Assembly (NCBI RefSeq): GCF_963583255.1 | Contig: NC_084807.1 | Coordinates: forward strand, 14,531,072 to 14,595,071 | Source of the DNA: Pyrus communis | Lineage: Eukaryota > Streptophyta > Magnoliopsida > Rosales > Rosaceae | DNA: 64,000 bases | Direction: 5' to 3' | Shown here: positions 1-12,272 of the stretch, piece after piece | How the letters are laid out: each line of letters begins with the position of its first letter | How positions within the stretch are numbered: the first letter of the stretch is position 1 | Translations under genes and position numbers: made by a program | Notes under the pieces: model-generated | Told to the model about the DNA's origin: nothing | Seen by the model: the letters and a program-made list of their open reading frames with translations, nothing else | Databases searched by the model: none

Positions 1-360
1 TACGCATGTTAATCCAGCCTAGGGTTTACTAAACACAATCGTGACTAGCGATCTTTACTACTCATGAATATAAGTTCATAACGATTAGGTGAAATTCCCT
101 TATATCCTAGCATCAAGTTTAGACATGCAAATTAAGTGTCGACCCTCAACCCACATACATAAACAAGTTCTTAATCAAAACAGAAAAGTAACCCACATCT
201 AAAGTTCATGAATTCATAACTGGAGTAAATCAAATCATAACCAACATATGTCCATGGCTTCAAATTCGCCTCTAACTACAAAGAAATTAGTTTCACATGT
301 TTAACATAATTGAACAACAAGTTAAATTAAACATGAAAACAGAAACAAGAAAAGAAAGAA
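1..360 (-). repeat. LTR fragment, old Athila-type family
   Basis: This stretch matches the middle of the LTR at 2035-4010, in the same reverse orientation: the blocks around the words CTAGCATC and GTGTCGACCCTCAA are shared. It is cut by the window edge on the left and passes into a different LTR subfamily at about 355-385. No ORF of interest is present. The right boundary is approximate. Confidence 0.6.
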
Positions 361-2034
361 CAAATGGATGGAAAGTTAGCTACGGGGTTCATCTCCACAT
401 ATGTTATACTTGCATAATAAAACGATTTCCAATTGCATTTCAATAAATCATTAATTCTCAACGCCCCGGGTTAATTAGGTCCGCTTAAATTAACCATCAA
501 GTTTTCCTTAAGTTAATGAATTGGATGGGTTAGCGCAACGCAATTCACAACATTCTCTAAAAGTCTTTTACGTGAAAAGCACAATAAAGATACAATCAAA
601 GATCATTAAGCATAATGAAAACTATAAGTGTTGACGAGGCATTCGTTACTATGGAATACGCATGAAACTTATGCCAAGAATTCGTTTGACGCGATTGTTT
701 ATAAGCAACCTCCACTACTTGTGAATATAAGTTCGTAACTATTAGGTGAAACTCACTTATATTCTAGCGTCATATTCATGCATGAAAATTAAGCGCGCAT
801 TCTCAATAAACATACATAAATAAGTTATCAATCAAACGGTTAAACAAATTGAATCCACAACTTATGAAACGCAATTAGAAGTAATCAAATCAAAATGCAA
901 GCATAAACATATATTTCGAATCACCCCCTAGCTAAAGGGGGTTTAGTTTATTATAACTTTGAAATCAAAGAAACACCTAAACATTCCAACAACTCAAACT
1001 TGAATTGTATGAACGTTTAGGCACTCTTCTCTTCCATTCCTCATACGTACAAACAAAGAGAATTGAATTTAAACATTGAAATCAAAGAAACACCTAAACA
1101 TTCCAACAACTCAAACTTGAATTGTATGAACGTTTAGGCCCTCTTCTCTTCCTCTTTATTGAAGCATAAGGTCTAGGGATAATTGGTTTGGGGGATGGAA
1201 GTGTGGAATGGAAAAGGAGTGGTGGAGAAGTGGAAGGGGAATGGAGAAATGGTTTTTGGATTACAAGGGAACTAACGGCAAAGAGAAGGAATGGAAGTGT
1301 TTGTGGTGTGTTGTGTATGAAATGAGATGTTTATGAATGAATGAATGCAAGGGTATTTATAGGAGTAGTGGAGGGAACATATGGCTATGTCATTTGTAGG
1401 TGAAGTAGGTGGATGTTGTAGGTGAAGTAGGTGGATGTTGTAGGTGAATTAGGTGGATGTTGTAGGTGAAGTAGGTGGATGTTGTAGGTGAAGTAGGTGG
1501 ATGTTGTAGGTGATTATGAGTGATAAGTGATAAGTGTATGATATGTTAAGTGATAAGTGAATGATTAGGATAAGTGATAAATGAATGTATGATATGATAA
1601 GTGGTGAATGATAAGTGATAAGCGGTGATGATATGTGATAAGTAATGAGTGGTGATGATAAGTATGGAGCATGTGAATTAACTAATGAAGGAAATGCATG
1701 TGCAATGACAATGTGTTAGAATGGATGTGTGTTATGCATGGCATGATTGGGATTAGGAAAGGTTTTAAATGTCCTAAAACTAAAGAGAACAAGGTTCCAA
1801 CACTTTGGTCTTCAATTAGGTCTTCAATTTCGTCCAACACTTTGGCTCCAAGCATAAGCTATCCATCCTTAGCCCAAAAGTGCTCCAAAAGTCTCCAAAA
1901 TGCATCTTTTTGCTCCTTTAGCCCTTTGGACCTATAAACACACGAAAATAGCTTAAAGTACTAAAATAACTAAAGAAACATAACGTAAATGCACGAGAAC
2001 AAGCCATTTAAGTCGCATGAATATGCTCCTATCA
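361..2034 (-). repeat. Truncated LTR of the A-type subfamily, reverse
   Basis: This is the reverse complement of most of the LTR of element A: the ACATGTGTGGAGAAG-type block, the CCCCCTAGCTAAAGGGGG hairpin, two copies of the CCTAAACGTTC repeat, the 22-bp minisatellite, and the terminal box. It ends at 2034 at the complement of the LTR start TGATAGGAGC. It lacks the other LTR end and abuts another LTR on each side, so it is an old rearranged insertion or a truncated solo LTR. The small ORF at 1698-1937 is chance. Confidence 0.75.
1396..1512. repeat. 22-bp minisatellite in LTR
   Basis: About five units of a 22-bp repeat (GTAGGTGAAGTAGGTGGATGTT and one-base variants). The same unit occurs in inverted orientation in both LTRs of element A, where copy number differs. 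It lies upstream of the LTR TATA box, in the U3 position. Confidence 0.9.
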
Positions 2035-4010
2035 ATATGCAAGTAGGGATCGTTCTAGACCAGGGATTAACTAGGGATGCTAATCAACACAAATAAGACT
2101 TAAAAACACTAAATTAGACTCTATAAACTCAAAACATTCAAAACAACAACAAACAATAAAAAAGACTCAATTCTAGACCTAAAAAGTGATTTTGACAAAA
2201 ATAAGACTTAACTTGATACAGAAGACCAAATAACACTAAACTAGACTTAGAAACATTAAACTGACTCTAAATAGCACAATACTAGCAATTAGACTAAAAA
2301 CAAACTCTAGGGAGTTATTTGGACGAATTTTAGACTAATATGACTCAAAACACTAAATTGGACAGATTCAAACACTTTTCTAACAAATCTAACACACTTA
2401 ATAAAAGGGGGAATTGGTTTTGACGAAATTAATTAAACTAGGCAGATTACAAAACTAAACAGATTAGGCACGAAATTAGGTGAATTGAATGGGTGAAAGG
2501 CTAGTTAGAGGGTCCTTCTCCACACATGACATATGCATACAAACCAATTTCCAGTTATTATTCCTTTAGACTATGAATGACAATGCCCCAAATTAAACGT
2601 GAAAAGCACAAATTAACCTTCAGATTTTCCGTAACTCATTGAATTGGATGGGATACGCATCACAACCAAATTATCTTTCTCAAGTTCTCTATATGAAACG
2701 CATAATAAAGATACATATCAAAAGTCATTAAGTTCTTTGAAAACCATAAGCATTGACAAGGCATTCATAACTATGAAAAGCATGATACTCATACCAAGGA
2801 TTTACTTAACACAATCATGACTAGTGACTTCCACTACTTGTGAATATAAGTTCATAACGATTAGGTGAAACTCCCTTATACCCTAGCATCAAATTCATGC
2901 ATGCAAATTAAGTGTCGACCCTCAATCAACATACATAAACAAGTTTTAATAACCCAGATAAGCAAATCACATTCAAGACTCAAGAAACAATAACTCGATG
3001 TAATCAATTCATATAAAAGATATAATCATGGCTTCGAATTCACCTCCAACTATAAAGAAATTAGTTCCACATCATTGCCGAAATTAACAACAAAATCAAC
3101 ATAATTGTAAAACTAAAACAAGGATAGAAGACACTCTAGAGACACTCCAACACTCCCAAAAGCTTGGGCATAGGCATGGCACAAAGGCTTTTCCCTAATT
3201 GTATTTTCTCATTTTCTCTCTAAGTTCTCCTCTCCTTCTGTTGCGGCACACTTTAATATATATATATATGTATATAGATATATAGGTAGCACGGAAAACC
3301 CTAGGGAAATTAGATTTAGGTTTAGGGTTTGGTAAAAATGAGGTGGGAGAAGGACTAGGGTGCAGCACAAGGCTTGGGCTTCAAGAAAAGGGTCAAAACC
3401 TAATCAATTTCTGAAAAGGCTTTCCACAATCCAAATCCACAAGGAATAAGGGCCAATTCAAATCAAAATCCAAGAGGAAAATGGTTAGGGAAATTCGCCC
3501 GAAATTAGGGCTTTTAGAAACTATGTATTTTGTGGCATAATTTGGGATTTCTAGAAAGAATAAAGGGGAAGGGTGCGGCACCCTTTTAGGAACAAATAGG
3601 GACTTCTAGAAATCAGGTATTTAGGTCCCCTTGCAGCTAGAAATAAGGTAGAACAAGATTAGATTAGGATAAGATAGGATAAGGTTTGGATAGGATAAGG
3701 TTGTTTGGATAATGTTCCATATTTCTTGCTCTTTCCTTATCTTCTTTGTCTCAAACTTGTTTCTCCAGATTTGTAGCATGTTCCTAGCCTCTTTCGACTC
3801 CAAATTTGTCCATCCACCTTGCTCCATATGCAAGCTATCCATTCCATGCCCAAAACTGCTCTAAAAGGCTCAAAATTGCCTTTTCTTGCCAACTTTGTCA
3901 TTAGGACCTACAAACACACGAAAATTGCTTAAAACACTATAATAAGTAGTAATTAGCTAACTAAATGCAAGGAAACAACATAACTAAGTAGCATAAATAT
4001 GCTCCTATCA
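2035..4010 (-). repeat. Nearly complete LTR of an older family, reverse
   Basis: The right edge is the complement of the LTR start box (GCTCCTATCA at 4001-4010). The left side has the U5 block around GGGATCGTTCTAGACC. It lacks only a few tens of bases of the LTR end, where the A-type LTR joins. A (TA)n-rich tract lies at about 3253-3283, near the likely promoter. It is directly followed, in opposite orientation, by the decayed gag of element E, so it inserted into or recombined with E. No matching TSD was found. ORFs at 3393-3842 are chance. Confidence 0.75.
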
Positions 4011-5365
4011 GTGACATGAAGAAGCAAATAGGGCAGATTTTAGAGTTCCTTGGGCAGTTTTGAGAGCAAGGCAAACTTCCTAATTCAACCGTTGTGAATC
4101 CAAAGGGAAGCTTTGAAACTGCCAAGGCCATTATGTTGAGAAGTGGTAAGGAGCTTGGAAATCATCCAAAACCATCCAAACAAGGCCTTAACGAGGAGGA
4201 AAAGTTGCTGCAAGAAGAAGAACAGGGAGCAAAGGCCACGGCAAGGGAAGCCAAAACCTTGCCGCAGCCCCCTAGTGCACCAAAACCATCCCAAACCACC
4301 AAGGTAAGTCCAAATTCGAATTTTTCTAGTTCTATTCCACTAAATGTGCCTTTTCCTAGCCTGTTTAAGCAATCAAAGAAAGAAGAGGATGAGAAAGACA
4401 TTTTGGAAACTTTTTGGAAAGTTCAAGTCAATATCCTGCTCCTTGATGCAATCAAGCAAGTTCCTAAGTATGCCAAATTTTTGAAAGAGTTTTGCACAAC
4501 AAGGAAGAATATTTCAAACAAAGAGGTGGTCCAGGTAAGTGAGAATGTTTCTGCGGTGTTACAAAGGAAACTACCACGTAAATGCAAAGATCCAAGTAGT
4601 TTTACAATTCCTTGTGTTATTGGCAATACTAAGTTTGAACATGCTATGCTAGACGTAGGAGCTTCAATTAATGTCATGCCTTACTCAATTTATGCATCTT
4701 TCAACTTAGGAGAGCTTAAAAACGAAGGTGTGATTATTCAATTGGCCGATCGTTCTAATGCATATCCTAAAGGAGTTTTGGAAGATGTTTTGGTGCAGGT
4801 TAACAATTTGATCTTTCCAGTGGACTTTTACGTGCTTGATATGGAAGATTCAGCCCATTGTACACCATTGCCGATCCTACTTGGGAGACCTTTCATGAAA
4901 ACAGCCCGCACCAAGATAGATGTGTTCAAGGGGACGTTAACAATGGAATTTGATAGGGAAGTTATTGATTTCAATCTTTTTGAAACTATAAAATATCCCA
5001 AAGATGATCATTCTTGTTTTTCTATTGATATATTTGATTCATTGGCGCGAGACTATCTTGACTCCTTGGAGAGGTATCCCCTTGAAACGACCATTACAAA
5101 AGGAATGGGACTCAAAAACAAAGGAGCAAGGAAGGACCACACTCACGGCATGCATGAGGAAGTCTTTGCCATGCCTACATGTGAAGATAAGTCCGAGATG
5201 GTTGCTGCACTTAAGTCGTTTACACAACACCTTGGTAAGCCTCCAATCCAATTTCCAATTCTCGTTTCTACTAACAAGTTGTTACCTTCAGTGATTCAGG
5301 CACCCATTCGTGAACTTAAACCTTTGCCAATTCATTTGAAGTACGTCTATTTGGGAGACAAATAA
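4011..5365 (+). pseudogene. Element E: gag C-terminal part and aspartic protease (decayed)
   Basis: Continuous homology to residues of about 458-890 of the B polyprotein begins at 4011 ([12 protein letters not shown]) and an open frame runs from 4094. In order it holds the gag-protease linker with the VPFPS and KDILETF blocks, then the Athila-type pepsin-like protease around 4600-4940. The protease active-site region reads [10 protein letters not shown] where B has DLGA, so the flap-side residue differs. The frame ends in a stop at 5365, just before the RT region, where B is open. The gag capsid domain and zinc knuckle are missing because the LTR at 2035-4010 replaces them. Function would be polyprotein processing; this copy is dead. 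The ORF is a remnant of the outermost element of the nest. Confidence 0.88.
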
Positions 5366-6240
5366 ATGTTGCCCGTCATTGTCTCTTCAACACTCACGGC
5401 ACTAGAGGAAGAAAAATTGATTCGGATGTTGAAAGAGCACAAAACAGCCATAAGATGGACCTTGGCCAACATTAAGGGAATTAGGCCTACAACTTGCATG
5501 CATTGCATACTTCTAGAGGAGGGGGCTAAACCAACTTGAGAGGCTCAACGCCGACTTAACCCGCCAATGATGGAAGTTGTGAAGAAGGAAATCATCAAGC
5601 TTCTTGATTGTGGAGTGATTTATCCTATCTCGGATAGTTGTTGGGTTTCGCCGGTTCAAGTTGTTCCAAAGAAATCGAGAGTTACAGTGGTGAAGAATGC
5701 CGAGAATGAGCTTTGCCAACCCGTATCCAAACAGGTTGGAGAGTTTACATTGATTATAGGAAGCTCAACGCCACCACAAGGAAGGATGCCGTTCATTGAT
5801 CAAATGCTTGAAAGGTTAGCCGGTCATTCTTTTTATTGTTTTCTTGATGGTTATTCGGGATATAATCAAATTGTCATAGCTCCGGATGACCAAGAAATGA
5901 CCACTTTCACATGCCCCCTTGGTAATTTTGCTTATTGTCGCATACCATTCGATTTATGCAATGCACCTACCACCTTTCAAGGATGCATGGTAAGTATATT
6001 TTCAGATTTTGTGGAGAAGATTATTGAAGTTTTCATGGATGATTTTAGTGTTTTTGGTGATTCGTTTGATGATTGTTTACATAATCTCACTTAATCTTGA
6101 AACGATTCATTGAATCTAACCTTGTTTTAAATTGGGAAAAATGTCATTTCATGTTAAAACAAGGCATAGTTCTAGGACACATTGTTTCGGCCAACGACAT
6201 TGAAGTTGATAAATCAAAAATAGATCTTGTATGCTACTTA
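5366..6240 (+). pseudogene. Element E: reverse transcriptase, first copy (decayed)
   Basis: Follows the protease region in the same orientation. Homology to Athila RT is clear: the [24 protein letters not shown] block, the DGYSGYNQI block, and the catalytic FMDD box in [10 protein letters not shown] at about 6034-6063. Lesions seen are a stop near 5538 in the block that reads AKPTREAQ in B, a frameshift near 5710 with loss of the YRKLNA region, and another frameshift near 6092. It ends inside the connection region after DKSKIDLV, where a second copy of the protease region begins. A 175-aa open stretch (5567-6094) is the longest piece. Not functional. Confidence 0.88.
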
Positions 6241-7874
6241 ATGCAATCAAGCAAGTTAAAACCGTCCCAAACCACCAAGGTAAGTCCAAATTCGAATTTT
6301 TCTAGTTCTATTCCACTAAATGTGCCATTTCCTAGCAAGTTTAGGCAATCAAAGAAAGAAGAGAATGAGAAAGACATTCTGGAAACTTTTGGGAAAGTTC
6401 AAGTCAATATCTTGCTCCTTGATGCAATCAAGCAAGTTCCTAAGTAAGCCAAATTCTTGAAAGAGCTTTGCACAACAAGGAAGAGGATTTCAAACAAGGA
6501 AGTGATCCAGGTAAATGAGAATGTTTCTGCGGTGTTACAAAGGAAACTACCACCTAAAAGCAAAGATCTGGGTAGTTTTACAATTCCTTGTGTTATTGGC
6601 AATACTAAGTTTGAACATGCTATGTTAGACTTAGGAGCTTCAATTAATGTCATACCTTAATTTATGTATCTATGAACTTAGGAGGGCTTAAAAACGATGG
6701 TGTGATTATTCAATTGGCCGATCATTCTAATGCATTTCCGAAATGAGTTTTGGAAGATGTTTTGGTGCAGGTTAACAATTTGATCTTTCCAGTGGACTTT
6801 TACGTGGTTGACATGGAAGATTCAGCCCATTCTACCCCATTGCTAATCCTCCTTGGGAGACCTTTCATGAAAACAGCCCGCACCAAGATCGATATGTTCA
6901 AAGGGACTTTAACGATGGAATTTGATGGCGAAATTATTGATTTTAATATTTCTAAAGCTATTAAATATCCTAAAGATGATCATTCTTGTTTTTCTATTGA
7001 TGTGTTTGATTCGTTGGACAAAGATCCCCTTGAAACAACAATTGCCGAGGGATTGGGCCTAAAACCCAATCTGGCCGTGCCTAATGATGAAATTGGCGAG
7101 ATGGTGGCTGCCCTAGGGGCATTGCCACAACATCCTAGTAAGTCTCCGATCCCAATTTCAATTCTCATTTCTACTAATAAGTTGTTACCTTCAGTGATTC
7201 AAGCCCCGATTCTTGAACTTAAACTATTGCTAAGTCATTTGAAGTACGTCTATTTGGGAGACAAAGAAACATTTCTGGTCATAGTCTTTTTAACACTCAT
7301 GGCATTAGAGGAAGAAAAACTGATTTGGGTGTTGAAAGAGCACAAAACAGCCATAGGATGAACCTTGGCTGACATTAGGGGTATTAGCCCTACAACTTGC
7401 ATGCATCGCATACTTCTAGAGGAGGGGGCTAAACCAACTCGAGAGGCTCAACGCCGACTCAACCCTCCAGTGATGGAAGTTGTGAAGAAGGAAATTATCA
7501 AGCTTCTCCATTGTGGAGTGATTTATCCTATCTCAGATAGCCATTGGGTTTCGCCGGTTCAAGTTGTTCCAAAGAAATCGGGAGTTACAGTGGTGAAGAA
7601 TGCCGAGAATGAGCTTGTGCCAACCCGTATCCAAACAGGTTGGAGAGTTTGCATTGATTATAGGAAGTTCAACGCCACCACAAGGAAGGATGCCGTTCAT
7701 TGATCAAATGCTTGAAAGGTTAGCCCGTCATTCTTTTTATTGTTTTCTTGATGGTTATTCGGGATATAATTTGATTTTCATAGCTCCAGATGACCAAGAA
7801 AAGACCACTTTCACATGCCCTTTCGGCACCTTTGCCTATCATCCCATGCGATTCGATTTATGCAATGCACCTCC
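6241..7874 (+). pseudogene. Element E: tandemly duplicated protease-RT segment
   Basis: At about 6241 the sequence jumps back to the gag-protease linker (KPSQTTKVSPNSNF, also found at about 4285) and runs again through protease and RT as far as the FDLCNAP block at 7870. It is therefore a tandem direct duplication of about 1.6 kb within one decayed element. The word ATGCAATCAAGCAAGTT at the junction also occurs inside both copies, which suggests recombination through short homology. The two copies have separate lesions: this one has stops near 6447, 6658, 6745 and 7360 and a frameshift near 7690, and its protease active site reads DLGASIN where the first copy reads DVGASIN. It is cut at 7874 by an LTR fragment. 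Confidence 0.85.
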
Positions 7875-8920
7875 CATATTTATGCTACTTAGTTATGTTG
7901 TTTCCTTGCATTTAGTTAGTTAATTACTACTTATTATAGTGTTTTAAGCTATTTTCGTGTGTTTATAGGTCCTAATGGCAAAAGGAGCAAGAAAGTGCAT
8001 TTTGGAGCCATTTGGAGCAGTTTTGGGCATGGATTAGATGGCTTAACTATGGAGCAAAATGGATGGACGAAATTTGCCCTAAATACTCTTTCTAGAACAC
8101 CTTATCTGTTCCTAATTAGGTGCCCCACCTATCCTTTCTAGAAACCCCAAATCCTTGCCATGTATTCCCTATCCCTTTCCCTTTTGGTTTCTGCCACACC
8201 TTAATCCTTTTCCTTCAGAAATTGTGCAAAACCTAGCCTATAAATACAAGTGTTTGCTGCACCATTCGATGATCCATTCACTCATTCATTCATTGATACA
8301 TTCAACCATCAAACACCATAATGCACACCACATCACCCTAGTGCTGCAAGCAAGCAAGGAAGGAGAAAATGACTTGTGCAATCTGCCATCCAAGGGAGTG
8401 CCGTGCATGCCATTGGAGTGTGGAGTGTTTCTTGTTTCTTTCTATCCTTAGTTTTAGTTCAATGTTTATGTTAATTTGGTTTTCAATTATGATGAACATG
8501 TGGAACTAATTTCTTTTTAGTTAGAGGTGAATTCGAAGTCATGGTTATATGTTTTATATGAATTGATTACATCCAGTTATTGTTTCTTAAGCCTTGAATG
8601 TGATTTGCTTATCTAAGTTATTAAAACTTGTTTATGTGTGTTGGTTGAGGGTCAACACTTAATTTGCATGCATGAATTTGATGCTAGAGTATAAGGGAGT
8701 TTCACGTAATAGTTATTCACTTATTCACTTATATTCACAAGTAGTGGAGATTGCTAGTCACAATCGTGTTAAGTAAATCCTTGGTATGAGTCTCATGCAT
8801 TTCATAATGATGAATACCTTGTCAATGCTTATGATTTTCACAAAACTTATTGACTTTTGATATGTGTCTTTATTATGCATTTCATATAAAGAACTTGAGA
8901 AAGATAATTTGGTTGTAATG
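7875..8920 (+). repeat. LTR fragment inserted in RT of element E
   Basis: Forward copy of the same LTR family as 2035-4010. It begins inside the start box (CATATTTATGCTACTTAG; about ten bases of the box are missing) and ends near GGTTGTAATG, well before the LTR end. It contains a TATA region (CCTATAAATAC at about 8238) and the AACTAA/TTAGTT hairpin at 8504-8522. RT sequence between FDLCNAP and the EVDKSK block is missing at this site, so the event was a deletion as well as an insertion. ORFs at 7959-8451 are chance. Confidence 0.75.
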
Positions 8921-9411
8921 AAAAACGAATTGAAGTTGATAAATCAAAAATAGATCTTGTACGTTACTTACCCTTTCCTACTTCAGTGAGAGAGGTTCAT
9001 TCTTTTCCTGGACATGCAGGATTCTATAGGCGATTTATCAAGGATTTTTCCAAGATTACACAACCCCTTTGCCGTCTTTTACAAAAGGAAGTGTCCTTTG
9101 AGTTCAACAAGGAGTGTGAGAAGGCATTCAAGCACCTCAAGGAAATGCTTACCACGGCACCAATCATAGTCCCACCAGATTGGAGCATGCCTTTTGAGCT
9201 AATGTGTGATGCATCCAATTATGCAATAAGGGTTGTTTTGGGCCAAAGGAAGAACAAGCAACTGCATGTCATCTATTATGCATCTCAGACCTTGAACGAT
9301 GATCAATTGAACTACTCTACCACTGAAAAAGAACTTCTTGCCGTTGTGTTTGCTTTAGATAAATTTCGTTCATATTTACTTGGCACTAAAGTTGTTGTAT
9401 ATTCTGACCAT
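8921..9411 (+). pseudogene. Element E: RT tail and RNase H (interrupted)
   Basis: Picks up pol after the LTR fragment at [10 protein letters not shown] and runs through the RT connection ([15 protein letters not shown]) into RNase H with LMCDASNYA (first Asp), [11 protein letters not shown] (Glu) and VVYSDH (third Asp). The LTR D inserts directly after the codons for SDH at 9411, and the coding region continues at 48557 on the far side of the 39-kb nest. This part is open for about 140 codons (8986-9417). Relative to B it reads AIRVV for ALGAV. RNase H would remove template RNA during reverse transcription; this copy is broken. Confidence 0.88.
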
Positions 9412-10707
9412 TGTTGAGAGATTTTCCTTCCTAAATGCTAAAATATGTTTAGTATAATGGCACAAGTAAGGGTGTCGAATCCACAGGGACTAATTGATCC
9501 TATATAATCACTTGTTTTGCAAGAACTCTATGAAATGAATCAAACTAATCAAATTAGGCAGATTTGTTGTTGTATCTTGAAAGCATAAGAGAATGAAGTA
9601 AACACAAATAAATGAATCAACAACTAATAAAATGGGATAGTACCAATGGGGATGAAGCTAGGGATTCGATTTCACCATTGCTAAACCAAGTCCATGTTTG
9701 TTAAGTTAGTTTATACTCAGCCATCTACCTATTTCTTGAGTTTGTTTCACTTAGATATGATCAACCATATGATGTGTGGACTTGATCACATGTTCCTAAT
9801 CATGAGCCTAGTTGTGATGTGCAACTTGGGTTCATAATCAAGAAGGTGTTACGAACAAGAAACTTTCATAAAACCAAAGGTAACACTTGGCAGGTTGTTT
9901 GCAAAGTATTCCCTTCATCCATTCACATATCTACCAAGAATATGCATGATGTGTGTCCTAATCTTGGCTAAACAACCTGTGGTTATTTCAAATGGTGATC
10001 AAACATTAAAATCAACCCACAAAGTCACAATTAAATCAGAGAATGAAACAAGAACTAGATGGACAAACTGAGCATTCTAACTTGATTACATGGCAAACTT
10101 TGCAAGGCTACATCGAATCCCTAGAGAGAGATTAGTTACACTTCATGTTTACAAAGGTTTGACATAAAAATAAGTAACATGAGTGAACATAGAATTAAGA
10201 AGAAGAAACCCTTGAAGCAAAACTGATGTTGAATTCCTTGAAGAGTGCCCTTTGGTGTTGGTTCACCAAGTGTGATGTAAATGAAATGGATCGGCTTAAG
10301 GGTGGATGTTTTCTGTGAATGGGAGAGCAAATGGGCAGAAATGGAGTGGGAATGGAGCGGCTATATGTGTGAATAATGGAATGAACCAACCGAACCCCCA
10401 TGAAGTGAGTTTGCACGGTTTTTATAGAGAGGAAATGTCACTGCCATCATTAAAAATGGAGCTGGAATGAGTGGGTTTCTGAGGTGGTGGACGCACGGCA
10501 TGGGCAATGTCCAAGCATGTGGCTATTTTAATTGAATCATGCATGTGTATTGACTGCAAAGATGAATTGGACAACCTGGAATTGGTTGTACAAATCTGGA
10601 AAGGGGAAGAAATCACACGGCATGAACAAAAAGGGCGCTGGAATGGCATGGAATGATGGGATGAGTGGTTTTCTGGAATAATAGGTGCATGGCAAAAGGG
10701 AAATGTG
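9412..10707 (-). mobile_element. LTR D, first part (probable solo LTR, split by element C)
   Basis: D begins TGTTGAGAG at 9412 and ends CTTATCA at 48551. The flanks carry the 5-bp duplication ACCAT (9407-9411 and 48552-48556), and element E pol reads on across it. Without C it is about 1.93 kb with no internal coding region, PBS or polypurine tract, so a solo LTR is likely. Reverse orientation is inferred from the TATA-like sequence CTATAAAAAC on the minus strand near 10420 and the TGATAAG start at the right edge. The block around CCACAGGGACTAATTG near its U5 end recurs at 63735, in a second D-type copy. ORFs at 10136-10649 are chance. Confidence 0.8.
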
Positions 10708-11210
10708 TGATGCGAGATTTACTTGACACTCAAATTAAACCCTCGTTTGACAATTGTAGTAGAATGGATAAGTGAGGGATCGTTCTAGACCGGGGATTAG
10801 GAGGGCTTGCTAAAACCTTCTAAATTGACTTAAAAACATAAAAACTAAATTAAAATACTCTTAACAAGACTACTATGACTCAGAATGGCTTTGAAAAACT
10901 CAAATCGTCTAAAACAATCAAATTGACTCAAATAGAAGCTAGAACTTGATTTAGACGAATTTGCAATTGTTTATGACTCCAAAAGCTTAAAGATACAAAA
11001 ATAAAACAAATACGAATGATTAAGACTTAACAAAATAGGGGGGGGGAATTGTGGTTGGACGATATTAAATTAAAAAGACAGAATATAATTAAAGGCAAAA
11101 TGTAAATATGAATGTGATAAAAATATGGATGATGGAATAGCCAAGGGGTTCTTCTCCACACATGTTACACTTGCAAAACAAAATTGATTCTCAGTTGGTC
11201 TTTCGATAAG
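10708..11210 (-). repeat. Element C 3' LTR, U5-side part
   Basis: Holds the LTR end (TGATGCGAGATTTACTTGAC on this strand), the CCGGGGATTAG block (10790-10800) and a poly-G run of nine at about 11038-11046 (ten in the 5' LTR of C). It is interrupted at 11210 by element A and resumes at 20566. Confidence 0.92.
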
Positions 11211-11701
11211 TGATAGGAGCATATTCATGCGACTTAAATGGCTTGTTCTCGTGCATTTACGTTATGTTTCTTTAGTTATTTTAGTACTTTAAGCTATTTT
11301 CGTGTGTTTATAGGTCCAAAGGGCTAAAGAAGCAAAAAGATGCATTTTGGAGACTTTTGGAGCACTTTTGGGCTAAGGACGGATAGCTTATGCTTGAAGC
11401 CAAAGTGTTGGACGAAATTGAAGACCTAATTGGAGCCAAAGTGTTGGAACCTTGTTCTCTTTAGTTTTAGGACATTTAAACCTTTCCTAATCCCAATCAT
11501 GCCATGCATAACACACATCCATTCTAACACATTGTCATTGCACATGCATTTCCTTCATTAGTTAACCCACATGCACTTATCACTTATCATCACCACATAT
11601 CATATCACTTAATCACTTATCACTTATCATCACCACTTAACCACTTATCATATCATAACCACATATCATATCACTTATCACTTATCACTTAACATATCAT
11701 C

Positions 11702-11843
11702 CACCTACTTCACCTACAACATCCACCTACTTCACCTACAACATCCACTTCACCTACAACATCCACCTACTTCACCTACAACATCCACTTCACCTACAAC
11801 ATCCACCTACTTCACCTACAACATCCACCTACTTCACCTACAA
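11702..11843. repeat. 22-bp minisatellite in element A 5' LTR
   Basis: Units of CACCTACTTCACCTACAACATC, some shortened to 16 bp by loss of CACCTA. This tract is exactly one unit (22 bp) shorter than the 3' LTR tract at 19059-19222. It lies just upstream of the TATA box. Confidence 0.95.
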
Positions 11844-11875
11844 ATGACATAGCCATATGTTCCCTCCACTACTCC

Positions 11876-11883
11876 TATAAATA
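11876..11883 (+). promoter_or_regulatory. LTR TATA box, element A
   Basis: TATAAATA within ACTCCTATAAATACCC. The same box and surroundings occur in the LTRs of B (29193-29200) and C (minus strand near 21500). It sits about two-fifths of the way into the LTR, placing U3 upstream and R/U5 downstream. Confidence 0.75.
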
Positions 11884-12254
11884 CCCTTGCATTCATTCAT
11901 TCATTGACATCTCATTCCATTTCACAACACAACACCCCTCAAACACTTCCTTAGAATCCAAACCATCTTTCCATTTCCACCATTCCTCATCCATTTCCAT
12001 AATTCCCCAAACCTCACCTTAGACCTTGTGCTACAACAACGAGGAAGATAAGAGGGCCTAAACGTTCATACAATTCAAGTTTGAGTTGTTGGAATGTTTA
12101 GGTGTTTCTTTGATTTCAAAGTTTAAATTCAATTCTCTTTGTTTTGTACGTATGAGGAATGGAAGAGAAGAGTGCCTAAACGTTCATACAATTCAAGTTT
12201 GAGTTGTTGGAATGTTTAGGTGTTTCTTTGATTTCAAAGTAATGAGGAACTAAT

Positions 12255-12272
12255 CCCCCTTTAGCTAGGGGG
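12255..12272 (+). other. LTR stem-loop with family-specific stem
   Basis: CCCCCT / AGGGGG stem around the loop TTAGCT, just before the conserved GTGATT-GAAAC block. Other LTR families in the window carry a different stem at the same place (for example 50531-50551, 58759-58774, 8504-8522, 54754-54771). It lies downstream of the TATA box, so it should be in the RNA. Confidence 0.6.

Noticed and set aside
11702..11843. CRISPR-like array of short repeats
   Set aside because: Direct 22-bp units with no spacers, inside a plant LTR; it is a minisatellite.
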